Shown here in pieces: positions 45,572 to 54,037 of a stretch of DNA of 64,000 nucleotides. The stretch covers positions 184,514 to 248,513 of the forward strand of contig NZ_JAGPNM010000007.1 of NCBI RefSeq assembly GCF_018831085.1. Reading direction: 5' to 3'. The translations under genes and the position numbers were made by a program. Source of the DNA: Rheinheimera oceanensis (GTDB lineage Bacteria > Pseudomonadota > Gammaproteobacteria > Enterobacterales > Alteromonadaceae). Each line of letters opens with the position of its first letter. Position 1 is the stretch's first letter. The notes beneath the pieces are model-generated. The model made no database searches, had not been told where the DNA came from, and saw only the letters and a program-made list of their open reading frames with translations.

Positions 45572-45763
45572 ATGAATAGTGATATTGCAGAAGGCAAATG
45601 GCGTCAGGTGAAAGGCTCTGTTAAAGAGAAATGGGGTAAGTTAACCGATGACGATCTGACAGAAGTAAACGGCCGCTTTGAAAAGTTCTGTGGCAAAATG
45701 CAGGAACATTATGGCATGACCCGCGAAGAAGCTGAAGATGAGTTCAGGCGCTTCACAGAGTGA
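45572..45763 (+). CDS. CsbD-family stress protein
   Basis: A 63-residue highly charged protein. ATG 45572 follows GTGGAG. DIAEGKWRQVKGSVKEKWG and LTEVNGRFEKFCGKMQEHYG are the two halves of the CsbD/YjbJ domain. Family members accumulate under general stress; the molecular role is unknown. Own terminator directly behind. Confidence 0.9.
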   Translation: MNSDIAEGKWRQVKGSVKEKWGKLTDDDLTEVNGRFEKFCGKMQEHYGMTREEAEDEFRRFTE

Positions 45764-45771
45764 TGCCACCA

Positions 45772-45802
45772 GTTAAAAAGGGCCGTATGGCCCTTTTTAA
45801 CT
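45772..45802. terminator. Bidirectional terminator between csbD and the S1-domain gene
   Basis: AAAAAGGGCC-GTAT-GGCCCTTTTT is symmetric, so it ends both csbD (plus) and the convergent cvfB-like gene (minus). Confidence 0.9.
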
Positions 45803-46630
45803 GTTTACCAGAATGATGCCAGCTTCCAGAATAACGATTTTCTTGTCTTTGTATAAAGTACCAATAGCTTGCTTATAAGCCTTTTTGCTAACACCAAAGG
45901 TTGCATAAATCAGCTCCGGAGAACTCTTGTCGGTTAACGCCAGTTTGCCACCGTTTTGTTGCAGCTTTTTCAGCACCAGCTCGGTAAGCTCCAGTGCTTG
46001 TTTATAAGTAGTGGCGTTTAAGCGCAGATCAATTTTGCCATCGTCGCGTACTTTAACAATAAATGCCTGCATTTTTTCGCCGCGGCGTAGCGGTTTAAAC
46101 ACCTCATTTTTGTACAATACGCCCCAGTGCTGATGATTCACAATGGCTTTATAGCCAATGTCGGTTTGTTCACTGACAATAATGTCGACTTTATCTCCAG
46201 GCTTATATTCAGGAGTGGTTTTGTGCAAGTGCCGGTCGAGTTTGCTGGATGCCACGATGCGGTTGCTGTTATCGACATAGCAATACAGTAAGTATTTATT
46301 GCCTTCTTTTAGTGGAATTTGCTGTTCACTAAAAGGCACCAGCAGGTCTTTTTTCAGGCCCCAGTTAACAAAAGCGCCTACTTTAGTGGTAGCAATAACC
46401 TGCAGCTGTGCCACTTCGCCCACTTTAATTTTCGGTTGTTCAGTCGTTGCAATAAGCTGATCTTCTGAATCCAGATATAAAAAGACATCCAACTGCTGGC
46501 CAATCTCCAGGCCCGCTGGTGCTACGTTATTGGGCAGCAGAATTTCACCCCAGCTTAAACCATCCAGATAAAAGCCAAATTTAACCTGTTTTTTTACCGT
46601 TAAACGGTTAATTTTTCCAAGAGCCAGCAT
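45797..46630 (-). CDS. S1-like RNA-binding protein, CvfB family
   Basis: About 277 residues from ATG 46630; a longer TTG-initiated form is possible. Three S1-like OB folds: INRLTVKKQVKFGFYLDG at the start, VAQLQVIATTKVGAFVNWGL (about 72-91), VDIIVSEQTDIGYKAIVNHQ (about 147-166), followed by a C-terminal winged-helix-like region (LALTDKSSPELIYATFGVSK). CvfB/YitL proteins bind RNA and influence gene expression in Gram-positives; the gammaproteobacterial role is unknown. Confidence 0.85.
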   Translation of the reverse strand: MLALGKINRLTVKKQVKFGFYLDGLSWGEILLPNNVAPAGLEIGQQLDVFLYLDSEDQLIATTEQPKIKVGEVAQLQVIATTKVGAFVNWGLKKDLLVPFSEQQIPLKEGNKYLLYCYVDNSNRIVASSKLDRHLHKTTPEYKPGDKVDIIVSEQTDIGYKAIVNHQHWGVLYKNEVFKPLRRGEKMQAFIVKVRDDGKIDLRLNATTYKQALELTELVLKKLQQNGGKLALTDKSSPELIYATFGVSKKAYKQAIGTLYKDKKIVILEAGIILVNS

Positions 46631-46767
46631 GCCGTATCCAAAAGTGCGCCCCAAGCGGGCAGATTACAATGGCGGCTATTGTAGCGGTTTTTTTGCGGTA
46701 CTGCTTCATATTAGCCATAGCATGGTAAACTTAGCGCAATTTTTCCTGATACAGGCTCTGCCATCAA

Positions 46768-47697
46768 GTGTCTTCACTATCGTTACTCCATCCGCGAAAT
46801 CTTCATCAGGGCCGTTACGACTTTGCTGCGCTTATTACTGCCTTGCCTGAACTGGCAACTTATGTAAGGTTGACCCCGTCGGCAGAGGCTACCATCGATT
46901 TTACCGATAACCAGGCCGTGTTACTGCTTAACCAGGCTTTGCTGGCAAAATATTATCAGGTGAAGTACTGGCAATTACCGCCAGGCTATTTATGCCCGCC
47001 GATCCCGGGACGGGCAGATTACGTGCATTATCTGGCAGATTTACTGGCGCGCAGCTATAGCGATTTACCAAAGGGCAAGCGCATTAAATTACTTGATATT
47101 GGCACCGGAGCTAATGTGATTTACCCGGTTATTGCCAGCCAGAGCTATGGCTGGCAGGTATATGGCACCGATATTGATGCCGTGGCTGTTAAGGCAGCAG
47201 CACTTATTGTTGCGGCTAACCCGGCGCTTAAATCGCATATTAATATTGTGCAGCAGCACGACACAAAGGCAATTTTCAGTGGGGTAATAAAAAGCGGGCA
47301 ACGGTTTAACCTGACAATGTGTAATCCGCCGTTTTTTGCATCCGAGGCAGAAGCTGAAGCGGCAAGTCGCAGAAAATGGACTAATCTTGGTAAAGCCGAT
47401 CAGGGGCATCAACGTAACTTTGCCGGACAACAACATGAGCTGTGGTGCGAAGGCGGAGAGCTTAAATTTATCAGCCAGATGATCATTGAAAGCCAGCTGT
47501 TCAAACAGCAGGTGTGCTGGTTCAGTACTTTGGTGTCACAGCAAAAGCATGTGAGTATACTGAAAAAGTTGTTGCGCAGTGTCGGCGCTGTACAATCTGA
47601 GGTGATCGAAATGCGCCAGGGGCAAAAAGTCAGCCGTATTCTTGCCTGGAGCTTTCTGACACCACAGCAGCAAATACAGTGGCAGAGTGTGGTTTAA
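46768..47697 (+). CDS. rlmF: 23S rRNA (adenine1618-N6)-methyltransferase
   Basis: 309 residues (E. coli RlmF 308). LHPRNLHQGRYDFAAL at the start, PPIPGRADYVHYLADLL (about 75-91), SAM motif LLDIGTGANVIYPV (about 108-121) and the catalytic NPPFF (about 189-193). It methylates A1618 of 23S rRNA. GTG at 46768 is accepted as the start because the family begins just here, though no good ribosome-binding site is seen. Confidence 0.92.
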   Translation: MSSLSLLHPRNLHQGRYDFAALITALPELATYVRLTPSAEATIDFTDNQAVLLLNQALLAKYYQVKYWQLPPGYLCPPIPGRADYVHYLADLLARSYSDLPKGKRIKLLDIGTGANVIYPVIASQSYGWQVYGTDIDAVAVKAAALIVAANPALKSHINIVQQHDTKAIFSGVIKSGQRFNLTMCNPPFFASEAEAEAASRRKWTNLGKADQGHQRNFAGQQHELWCEGGELKFISQMIIESQLFKQQVCWFSTLVSQQKHVSILKKLLRSVGAVQSEVIEMRQGQKVSRILAWSFLTPQQQIQWQSVV

Positions 47698-47723
47698 CAT
47701 AGTGCCCGTTAACAACCGGCCTG

Positions 47724-47930
47724 TTAATTTATACACTCTACCTTTTTACCTGCTGAAGCGGTATTGCCAAGTTTTTGCCAGATTTTTTCGTGGAAAAAGT
47801 AACCCACAGTGTTAACTGCAGGTTCTACCACCGCGATCAGGCCGCCCAGTACGAAGCTGCCAGTGATCAGGTAAGTTACGGCAAACGCAATGCTGAAATG
47901 CATAACAGCAAAAGTGATGGTCTTTGTCAT
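47724..47930 (-). CDS. DUF2061 small membrane protein
   Basis: 68 residues with two hydrophobic segments (FAVMHFSIAFAVTYLITG, and VLGGLIAVVEPAVNTVGYFF) and the DUF2061 marker FFHEKIWQKLG. Unknown function; common in marine gammaproteobacteria. Single gene. Confidence 0.82.
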   Translation of the reverse strand: MTKTITFAVMHFSIAFAVTYLITGSFVLGGLIAVVEPAVNTVGYFFHEKIWQKLGNTASAGKKVECIN

Positions 47931-48055
47931 GGTGGTATCCTCTGTAATCGCTATAAACTAAATGATAACGGTTCTTAATATTGTTTAAAGTGAATAAATT
48001 AGCTTAAGTTAATCGTTTTTATGAATGATGTCGTAACACGCTATCGGAGATGGGT

Positions 48056-48343
48056 ATGGATTGGCGGCAGTGGTTAGAGGTAAAACAGTTTGAGTTTTTA
48101 TTGCATTGGTTTATGCGGCGCCAGCGCGAACTAAAACTGGCAGAGCTGAACGAGCCTTTGGCCTATGATGGCTTTAGTATGTACGATCAATTATGCCAGC
48201 AGATGTTAAAAGAGGCTGAAGTCGCTTATATGGAGCGGTTTTCTGAGCCGGTAGTACCTATCGCATTAACCAATATATTGCATTTGGCGGAATTAGAGCT
48301 GGCGGGCAGGCCACCCAGGCGGCCTGCGCAAACAGTGCATTAA
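48056..48343 (+). CDS. Hypothetical protein, 95 aa
   Basis: ATG 48056 has GGAG six bases upstream; the in-frame ATG at 48050 is too close to it. A mainly helical, Trp/Glu-rich N-terminal half (WRQWLEVKQFEFLLHWFMRRQREL) and a proline/arginine-rich end (GRPPRRPAQ). No family recognised. Convergent with the YejM-like gene, 10 bp apart. Confidence 0.5.
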   Translation: MDWRQWLEVKQFEFLLHWFMRRQRELKLAELNEPLAYDGFSMYDQLCQQMLKEAEVAYMERFSEPVVPIALTNILHLAELELAGRPPRRPAQTVH

Positions 48344-48353
48344 AACGGGGCAG

Positions 48354-49868
48354 TTAATGCTGAGGTGTTTCGATCCGTTTTAATGCATCAATCAACATGG
48401 GCAAATCAAGTTTATCGTTTAGTGGCAGCAATGTACCGGCTGACCAGACACCGTAACTACCATCGGCACGTAGTATGACCATCTTGTCTTTTTTAAAGCT
48501 GATAATCTCCTGACCACTGATATTGAGTTTGGGTAATGAGCGGGGTTTTAGCAGATTGTCACCCAGCCAACTCGCATGAGCGCTACAGCCAGCCTGTGCC
48601 AGCAGTGTTGGCAGCCAGTCCAGATGCTGGGTTACCTGATGCGGTTGTAACCGGCGTAACGCGGTCCAGTTTGACCAAACCTGAACCGGTGCCAGATTAA
48701 ACTGATTGTGGCTGCCGGTGATCTTCATCAGCACAATATTGCTGTACTGCTGATACTTTTCCCAGCGCTGCTCAGGTGTGTCATCAAACACAATAGCAAA
48801 CTGACCGGCAAGCCCGGCCTGCAGCCAGGGCAAGCTGGCAACTTCAGTATCTGCGCTGCGGCTGATGCTGATATTGGCTGGTGATAGTTGGGCCAGCCAG
48901 CCAGGTTCAGCCAGCAGTTGCTGCTCAGTTTGATTATCTATCATAAACTTGCCATAAAGTAAGTTTAGTAAAGCCTCATTAACAGCGCGCGGTGCAAAAT
49001 GCTGCTCCAGTGGCCTTAAGCCTTTGCTGGCAAAAGTGTTTTTCAGCTGCTCGCTAAAATCGTGGCTAACCAGTAGCAGGGTTGACGCACCGGCCTGCTC
49101 AGCTTGGCACTCCAGTGCCTGATGAACAAACTGATTTGGTAAGCTGAGCTTATCCAGCTGCACCAGAGCGCGTTGGTTTAAGTCTACCAACTGATAACGG
49201 GCCAGAAAGGTTTTCGCGGTGGCCGGATAAGATAAAGGCAATACATTGTCTTGCTTGGTGACATCGTACTTCAGATTGGCATCAGCATATATATGCAGCA
49301 GGTGGCTTAACATAAAACTGCTGATAAAAAGTGCAAATAAAGGCGTTGCGATACCAGACTGTTTTAAGCGCTCTACTTTTTTCCAGCAGTAGTTGCTGAG
49401 GGTTAACTCAATGGCCAGCAGTAAAGAGCCAACAGCCAGTACAATCAACACGAAATTACGTAAGTTGGTGACTATTTGCTGGCGCAGTAACTCAGTGGCC
49501 TGATCAATTGAGGCACTGCCGATGTGATAACCAAGGCTGGCATAAACATAAGCATCAAAAATCAGCACTACCAACGCCGTGGTTGCCAGTATAGCGGCCA
49601 AGCCACGTACATGGCGCTGGTACGGAAATATCAGCGACACCGGGAAAATAGTCAGGATAAAAAACATAAAACACAAAAAAGCGGTGTGGCCAATCCAGTT
49701 TAACAGCAGATACAGCCAGCCCAAAACAGAGGCAGGCGAGGGTTCTGCTAACCAGTACGCTGAAGTAACGGCAAGCGCCAGCAGAATATTAAAAAAACTG
49801 AACCAATGGCCCCAGTTGAGCAGGCGGTTTACTTTTTTTACCAGTGACAGATTATTTTCCAGCACCAT
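48354..49868 (-). CDS. yejM: YejM/PbgA-like inner-membrane protein (DUF3413, degenerate sulfatase)
   Basis: 504 residues. Five N-terminal membrane segments form the DUF3413 domain (about residues 1-190; FDAYVYASLGYHIGSASIDQ is characteristic). The periplasmic domain after about residue 210 is of the alkaline-phosphatase/sulfatase type but clearly shorter than in E. coli YejM (586 aa). I see no catalytic Ser/Thr or Cys nucleophile motif. In E. coli the protein senses LPS and restrains LpxC proteolysis through LapB. yejL and yejK next to it support the assignment. Whether the LPS-sensing segment is kept cannot be told by eye. Confidence 0.82.
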   Translation of the reverse strand: MVLENNLSLVKKVNRLLNWGHWFSFFNILLALAVTSAYWLAEPSPASVLGWLYLLLNWIGHTAFLCFMFFILTIFPVSLIFPYQRHVRGLAAILATTALVVLIFDAYVYASLGYHIGSASIDQATELLRQQIVTNLRNFVLIVLAVGSLLLAIELTLSNYCWKKVERLKQSGIATPLFALFISSFMLSHLLHIYADANLKYDVTKQDNVLPLSYPATAKTFLARYQLVDLNQRALVQLDKLSLPNQFVHQALECQAEQAGASTLLLVSHDFSEQLKNTFASKGLRPLEQHFAPRAVNEALLNLLYGKFMIDNQTEQQLLAEPGWLAQLSPANISISRSADTEVASLPWLQAGLAGQFAIVFDDTPEQRWEKYQQYSNIVLMKITGSHNQFNLAPVQVWSNWTALRRLQPHQVTQHLDWLPTLLAQAGCSAHASWLGDNLLKPRSLPKLNISGQEIISFKKDKMVILRADGSYGVWSAGTLLPLNDKLDLPMLIDALKRIETPQH

Positions 49869-49874
49869 ACGCGC

Positions 49875-50099
49875 TTAGTTCGCTTTGATATTTACGGCAT
49901 CAGTTAATGCCTGATTAAAGTGGGCAACAACGGTTTTGCGCTGTGCTACCGGTACGCTGCTGTTAACAACATGGCTGATGGCATTGCCCAGACACATCAG
50001 GCTTAGTTCTGTGGTGGCTTTTTCGTTGTGCAGTACATCCAGTAACTGATTTACCAGTTTTTCAATCTGAGTGGTGGAATACTTTGATACAATTGGCAT
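49875..50099 (-). CDS. yejL: YejL (DUF1414)
   Basis: A 74-residue small helical protein, MPIVSKYSTTQIEKLVNQLL at the N-terminus and LSLMCLGNAISHVVN in the middle, both typical of YejL. Function unknown. It lies 6 bp upstream of yejM and is divergent from yejK, the conserved arrangement. Confidence 0.9.
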   Translation of the reverse strand: MPIVSKYSTTQIEKLVNQLLDVLHNEKATTELSLMCLGNAISHVVNSSVPVAQRKTVVAHFNQALTDAVNIKAN

Positions 50100-50169
50100 G
50101 AATTATCCGCAAGTCATGTGGTTTAAACAGTTAGAATAGTAACAGAATTCATTTTAAACAGGAAAAGTT

Positions 50170-51216
50170 ATGTCAGTAGATGTGCAACAGTTGGCGATAA
50201 ATTACCTTGAGCTGGATGAACAAACCCAGAGTAAAGCGCACTACCGGCCGTCTTTGGTTACGCCTACGGCGGCAGTGGCACATTTGGTAGAGCAGTTGCA
50301 CCTGGCGTACAACGGCAAGCCCGCCAAAGGCTATGCTGCTTTTAGTGCTGATAAAGATCCGCAGGTTATGGCAGTATTGAATGACTGGCAAAAGCAAACC
50401 TCGGATTTTCTCGTTCTGGCTAATACTGCTACCGCAGCGCTGGAGCAGCAATTGCTGGCGCATCAGTTACCGGAAAGCGGTTATTTGCTGATTTGTCATT
50501 ATCGCTATCTGGCCGGTGATTACCTGCTGTTTTGCCTGTTAGGTAGTAAAGACCACTTTTCTTTGAGTGAAGATCTGGAATTGGCGACTTCACGCCACCT
50601 GGATATTGCCAGAATGCAACTGGCCGCCCGTATTGATTTAACCGAGTATCGCAGTTCGCCGGAACAGGGAAAATATATTAGTTTTATCCGTGGTCGCGCC
50701 GGGCGTAAAGTGGCCGATTTCTTTCTTGATTTTTTAGGTTGTGAAGAAGGCACCGATGCGCGGGTAAACAGTAAGGTAGTACTGGCGTCAGTGGAGGAAT
50801 ACTTCAGTGCTGCCGAGTTTGACAGTAATGAAAAAACGGATGCCCGTAAACAAGTGTTCAGTTACTGTGAAGAGCGGGCTAAAGCCGGGCAGGATGTGGT
50901 ATTAAGCGAGTTGTCGGCTGTTATTGATGAGCAGGAGCAACAGGGTTTTTTACGTTATTGCCAGGAGCAACAGCTTGAGGTGGCAGAGCAGTTTCCGGTA
51001 GAAGTAAAAGAGCTGAAAAAACTGATTAAATTCGCCGGGCAGGGCGCCGGGCTGTCGTTAAGTTTCGAGCAGAAACTGCTTGGCGACAGAGTGCAGTATG
51101 ATCCACACAGCGATACGATTTTGATTAAAGGTACACCACCTAACCTGCGCGATCAGTTGCAACGTTTTATTCAGGGCTATTCGGCGTTTGATCGTGAGCA
51201 GGGTTCTGCTGAGTAG
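50170..51216 (+). CDS. yejK: Nucleoid-associated protein YejK/NdpA
   Basis: 348 residues (E. coli 335). Begins MSVDVQQLAINYLELDE; ISFIRGRAGRKVADFFLDFLG (about 158-178) is the family core, and GAGLSLSFEQKLLGDRVQYD lies near the end. NdpA proteins bind the nucleoid and resemble a beta-clamp-like or 37-kDa nucleoid protein fold. Its last 50 bp overlap the convergent DUF2897 gene. Confidence 0.92.
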   Translation: MSVDVQQLAINYLELDEQTQSKAHYRPSLVTPTAAVAHLVEQLHLAYNGKPAKGYAAFSADKDPQVMAVLNDWQKQTSDFLVLANTATAALEQQLLAHQLPESGYLLICHYRYLAGDYLLFCLLGSKDHFSLSEDLELATSRHLDIARMQLAARIDLTEYRSSPEQGKYISFIRGRAGRKVADFFLDFLGCEEGTDARVNSKVVLASVEEYFSAAEFDSNEKTDARKQVFSYCEERAKAGQDVVLSELSAVIDEQEQQGFLRYCQEQQLEVAEQFPVEVKELKKLIKFAGQGAGLSLSFEQKLLGDRVQYDPHSDTILIKGTPPNLRDQLQRFIQGYSAFDREQGSAE

Positions 51217-51367
51217 TTTTATGCGTTGTAGTAGCGTTATTTTTAGTGCCTTCTGGCGGCTTTGGTGCAGAGGGCATTTTTAATTTTGCTGCGTGCTTTA
51301 TTAGCAGAAGATTACTGATCACCAGGCCAAAGGCCAGGGCTAATGCCCAAAACAGTAGCCAGTTCAT
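51167..51367 (-). CDS. DUF2897-like small membrane protein
   Basis: 66 residues: one N-terminal membrane segment (WLLFWALALAFGLVISNLLLI), the marker LLIKHAAKLKMP, and a Thr/Pro/Asn-rich tail. The order matches DUF2897. It overlaps the upstream M15 peptidase gene by 4 bp, so it is coupled to it. The tail overlaps the 3' end of yejK on the other strand. Confidence 0.7.
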   Translation of the reverse strand: MNWLLFWALALAFGLVISNLLLIKHAAKLKMPSAPKPPEGTKNNATTTHKTTQQNPAHDQTPNSPE

Positions 51368-52050
51368 GGTGTGGCCAGACAGATGTTCGCAACATAGCGG
51401 TTAAAAATATCATCGAGGTGGGTTAACACTAATTGCTGCTCTGCCAGAGGATGTTGCGTCAGGCACTGGCGCAATATTGCACTGTTAAAGCTGGTCAGAT
51501 AAGCGCTGGCCAGTGGTTGGTAACTTATATGCCAGGGTTCTGCAGCAACCCCTCCCTGAAACTCGCGGTACGGCAGAAAAAAGCCAAAGTCGGCTGCATA
51601 TGCACTTAACCACTGCTGTAGCCGGTAAAATGGGCCATCCGGGCCATATTCTGCTGGCTCAAGTTGCGGTTTGTACTCTGGAGGCCCTGCGCCGGCATCG
51701 TACACATCAATGTCTGTGCCCCAATGATGGCGGCTGGCACCGGGCAATGCCGAGTACAAGAGTACGGCATCGAGTTTAGCTTTTCCGGTTAAGCTGTGGA
51801 TATCAATTACTTGCCCAGCCTGATCGTAAACAGGCCTTTGTCCCGCTAATTTGGCCTGCCAAATAGCTGCCTGGCGCTGATAGGAGCGAAAAGCAGAAAC
51901 AATAGTTATTTCAATGCCATCTGTTTTGGCTGCGGTACATAATGCAGTAAAGGGTTGCGCGACATCTTTGTGCAGCATAAAACCGTCCGGGCGCATTAGC
52001 AGGTGCTGCTCGCTCAGGCCGGTCAGAATATCGTTGCTGCAATCAATCAT
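51364..52050 (-). CDS. M15-family D-alanyl-D-alanine carboxypeptidase
   Basis: 228 residues, VanY/DdpX-like. Zinc ligands are seen in [14 protein letters not shown] (His and Asp, about residues 107-120) and in EPWHISYQP (about 168-176). [20 protein letters not shown] is the usual block before the active site. No signal peptide is evident, so its location is uncertain. Both ends overlap neighbours by 4 bp (dapE, DUF2897). Confidence 0.85.
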   Translation of the reverse strand: MIDCSNDILTGLSEQHLLMRPDGFMLHKDVAQPFTALCTAAKTDGIEITIVSAFRSYQRQAAIWQAKLAGQRPVYDQAGQVIDIHSLTGKAKLDAVLLYSALPGASRHHWGTDIDVYDAGAGPPEYKPQLEPAEYGPDGPFYRLQQWLSAYAADFGFFLPYREFQGGVAAEPWHISYQPLASAYLTSFNSAILRQCLTQHPLAEQQLVLTHLDDIFNRYVANICLATP

Positions 52051-53189
52051 AGGCTAAGTTCAAGCTGTTCCAGTATGGCTTCGTACATTTTGGCTAGTTG
52101 CTCCAGATCGGTTACTGACACACATTCATTAATTTTATGAATAGTGGCATTACAGGGACCAAGTTCAACCACCTGAGCACCGGTTGGGGCGATAAAGCGG
52201 CCATCTGAGGTACCTCCTGTAGTTTCCAACCGTGTTTCAAAGCCCTGAACCTGATAAATGGCTTTCACTGTTGCCGCCACCAGGCTGCCACTGTCAGTTA
52301 AAAATGGCAGGCCGTTTAATGTCCAATCCAAATCATAGTTCAAACCATGTTTGTCCAGCAGGGCAATAACACGTTGTTGTAGTTGTTCTGCGCTGCTTTG
52401 GGTACTGTAACGAAAGTTAAACATGACGTTTAATTCACCGGGGATCACATTTGATGCACCGGTACCGGCATGTATATTGGCAATTTGAAAGCTGGTAGCC
52501 GGGAAGTAAGCATTGCCGTTGTCCCATTGCTCTGCCGCCAGCTCAGCTAAAGCGGCAGCGGCTTTGTGTACCGGATTTTCTGCCAGCTGCGGGTAGGCAA
52601 CATGGCCCTGAATACCTTTTACCGTAAGCTGCCCGGTTAATGAACCGCGCCGGCCATTTTTAACTACGTCACCGGCTTTCTGGCTGCTGGAGGGTTCACC
52701 AACAATGCACCAGCTAATCTTTTCGTTGCGGGCCTCCAGCGTTTCTATCACTCTTTTCGTGCCATTGATGAAGGGGCCTTCTTCATCACTGGTAATAAGA
52801 TAAGCCAGATCGAATTTGGGAGTGGGGAAGCGCTGCAAAAAACGCTCTGTTGCTACCACCATTGCCGCCAGGCTACCTTTCATATCGGCCGCTCCGCGGC
52901 CGTACAGCGTATCACCGATAATGGTTGGCTCAAACGGTGGTGTGTGCCATTGTTCTACCGGCCCTGTAGGTACTACATCAGTGTGGCCGGCAAAACAAAA
53001 TACCGGTTTGCCGTTACCGCGGCGTGCCCACATGTTTAACGTATCTTCAAAATGCATAACTTCAATATTAAAGCCTACTGCAGCCAGACGCGTAGCCATG
53101 AGTTGCTGGCAGCCGGCATCTTCCGGTGTGACAGAGGGGCGGGAAATTAAATCTTGTGTTAATGCCACTACGGCGCTTTGACTACTCAT
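52047..53189 (-). CDS. dapE: Succinyl-diaminopimelate desuccinylase
   Basis: 380 residues, normal length. Late step of lysine and meso-DAP synthesis; binuclear zinc M20 enzyme. [12 protein letters not shown] (about 66-77), [17 protein letters not shown] (about 93-109), [15 protein letters not shown] (about 129-143) and [20 protein letters not shown] (about 323-342) are all intact. Coupled to yffB upstream and the M15 gene downstream by 4-bp overlaps; yffB-dapE is also the E. coli order. Confidence 0.96.
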   Translation of the reverse strand: MSSQSAVVALTQDLISRPSVTPEDAGCQQLMATRLAAVGFNIEVMHFEDTLNMWARRGNGKPVFCFAGHTDVVPTGPVEQWHTPPFEPTIIGDTLYGRGAADMKGSLAAMVVATERFLQRFPTPKFDLAYLITSDEEGPFINGTKRVIETLEARNEKISWCIVGEPSSSQKAGDVVKNGRRGSLTGQLTVKGIQGHVAYPQLAENPVHKAAAALAELAAEQWDNGNAYFPATSFQIANIHAGTGASNVIPGELNVMFNFRYSTQSSAEQLQQRVIALLDKHGLNYDLDWTLNGLPFLTDSGSLVAATVKAIYQVQGFETRLETTGGTSDGRFIAPTGAQVVELGPCNATIHKINECVSVTDLEQLAKMYEAILEQLELSL

Positions 53190-53539
53190 GTGTTTGGTCC
53201 AAAAATTTGTTGATAGTCGCCCGGTTTGAAGCCTAAATGGTATTTGCCGTTGTGTAGCAGTAATGGTCTTTTAATCATCGCTGGTTGCGCCAGCATTAGT
53301 GCCAGTGCTTTTTGCTCGGTCAGATCGGCTTTATCGCTTTGAGCTAACTGTCGGTATGTTGTGCCCCGGGTATTAAGCAGGTTTTGCCAGCCGCAGTGAG
53401 TGGCGAAGGTTTGCAACTGCGTAGCTGTTAAACCATCAACACGGTAGTCAATAAACTGATAGGGTATTTGCTGTTGCTCCAGCCAGCTACGAGCTTTTTT
53501 TATGGTGTCACAATTTTTTATGCCGTATAGCGTAGTCAT
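53186..53539 (-). CDS. yffB: ArsC/Spx-family reductase YffB
   Basis: 117 residues, thioredoxin fold. The single Cys in [15 protein letters not shown] (about 6-20) replaces the CxxC or CxxS of other groups, and [19 protein letters not shown] (about 88-106) has the ArsC/Spx strand. Despite the family, it is unlikely to reduce arsenate; it is a putative glutathione-linked reductase. 4-bp overlap with dapE. Confidence 0.9.
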   Translation of the reverse strand: MTTLYGIKNCDTIKKARSWLEQQQIPYQFIDYRVDGLTATQLQTFATHCGWQNLLNTRGTTYRQLAQSDKADLTEQKALALMLAQPAMIKRPLLLHNGKYHLGFKPGDYQQIFGPNT

Positions 53540-53542
53540 ATT

Positions 53543-54037
53543 TTATTTGTTCTTTAACTGAATAATTATGGCGGTATCCGTTGCCGCTGCAACATAGCGC
53601 TGCATACAGAATATCGCCTCGATAGCCGGGTGGGGTAATACCATCAATGCTGCATAGCAGCCCTGGCCAGCTTGCAGATAGTGCGGGTCCAGTCTCAATA
53701 CCGGTTGACCTGCGCTAAGCAATTGCTCTGAACCTGCCAGATACTCAATGCCCTTGCCCAAACCGCTCATGACGCTGGAAGGAAAGTCCAGTTGCAAAGT
53801 CAGGCCGCTGCTGTGTTTAAACCGCAACCTGCGCCTGCCATTCAGGCTGCACTGATACAGGCGGTTAAACGGCGCTACAACGACGTTTTGCTGTAATTTA
53901 ATACATAAAGCCTGTTGCACAATACCACTGTTATACAACAACTCCGGGTGTAAGCTTATTGGCAACAAAGTGCCGCAGGCCGGGCTTTTTACAGCAATAC
54001 CTTCTATTTCGTTAAGTTGCGTTAGCCAGTTTAGCAA
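53543..54037 (-). CDS. Divergent PTS EIIA-Glc-like protein
   Basis: 164 residues with the outline of the EIIA-Glc (Crr) fold: KSPACGTLLPISLHPELL (about 17-34) matches the start of the domain, VVVAPFNRLYQC (about 52-63) matches the VVAPxDG strand, and LRFKHSSGLTLQLDF (about 71-85) matches the strand with the first active-site His. In true EIIA-Glc a second His follows in a VHFGIDT motif; here the equivalent stretch has no His. No EI, HPr or EIIC genes lie near. It is first in the operon yffB-dapE-M15-DUF2897, 3 bp before yffB. A regulatory or degenerate relative is most likely. Confidence 0.55.
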   Translation of the reverse strand: MLNWLTQLNEIEGIAVKSPACGTLLPISLHPELLYNSGIVQQALCIKLQQNVVVAPFNRLYQCSLNGRRRLRFKHSSGLTLQLDFPSSVMSGLGKGIEYLAGSEQLLSAGQPVLRLDPHYLQAGQGCYAALMVLPHPAIEAIFCMQRYVAAATDTAIIIQLKNK

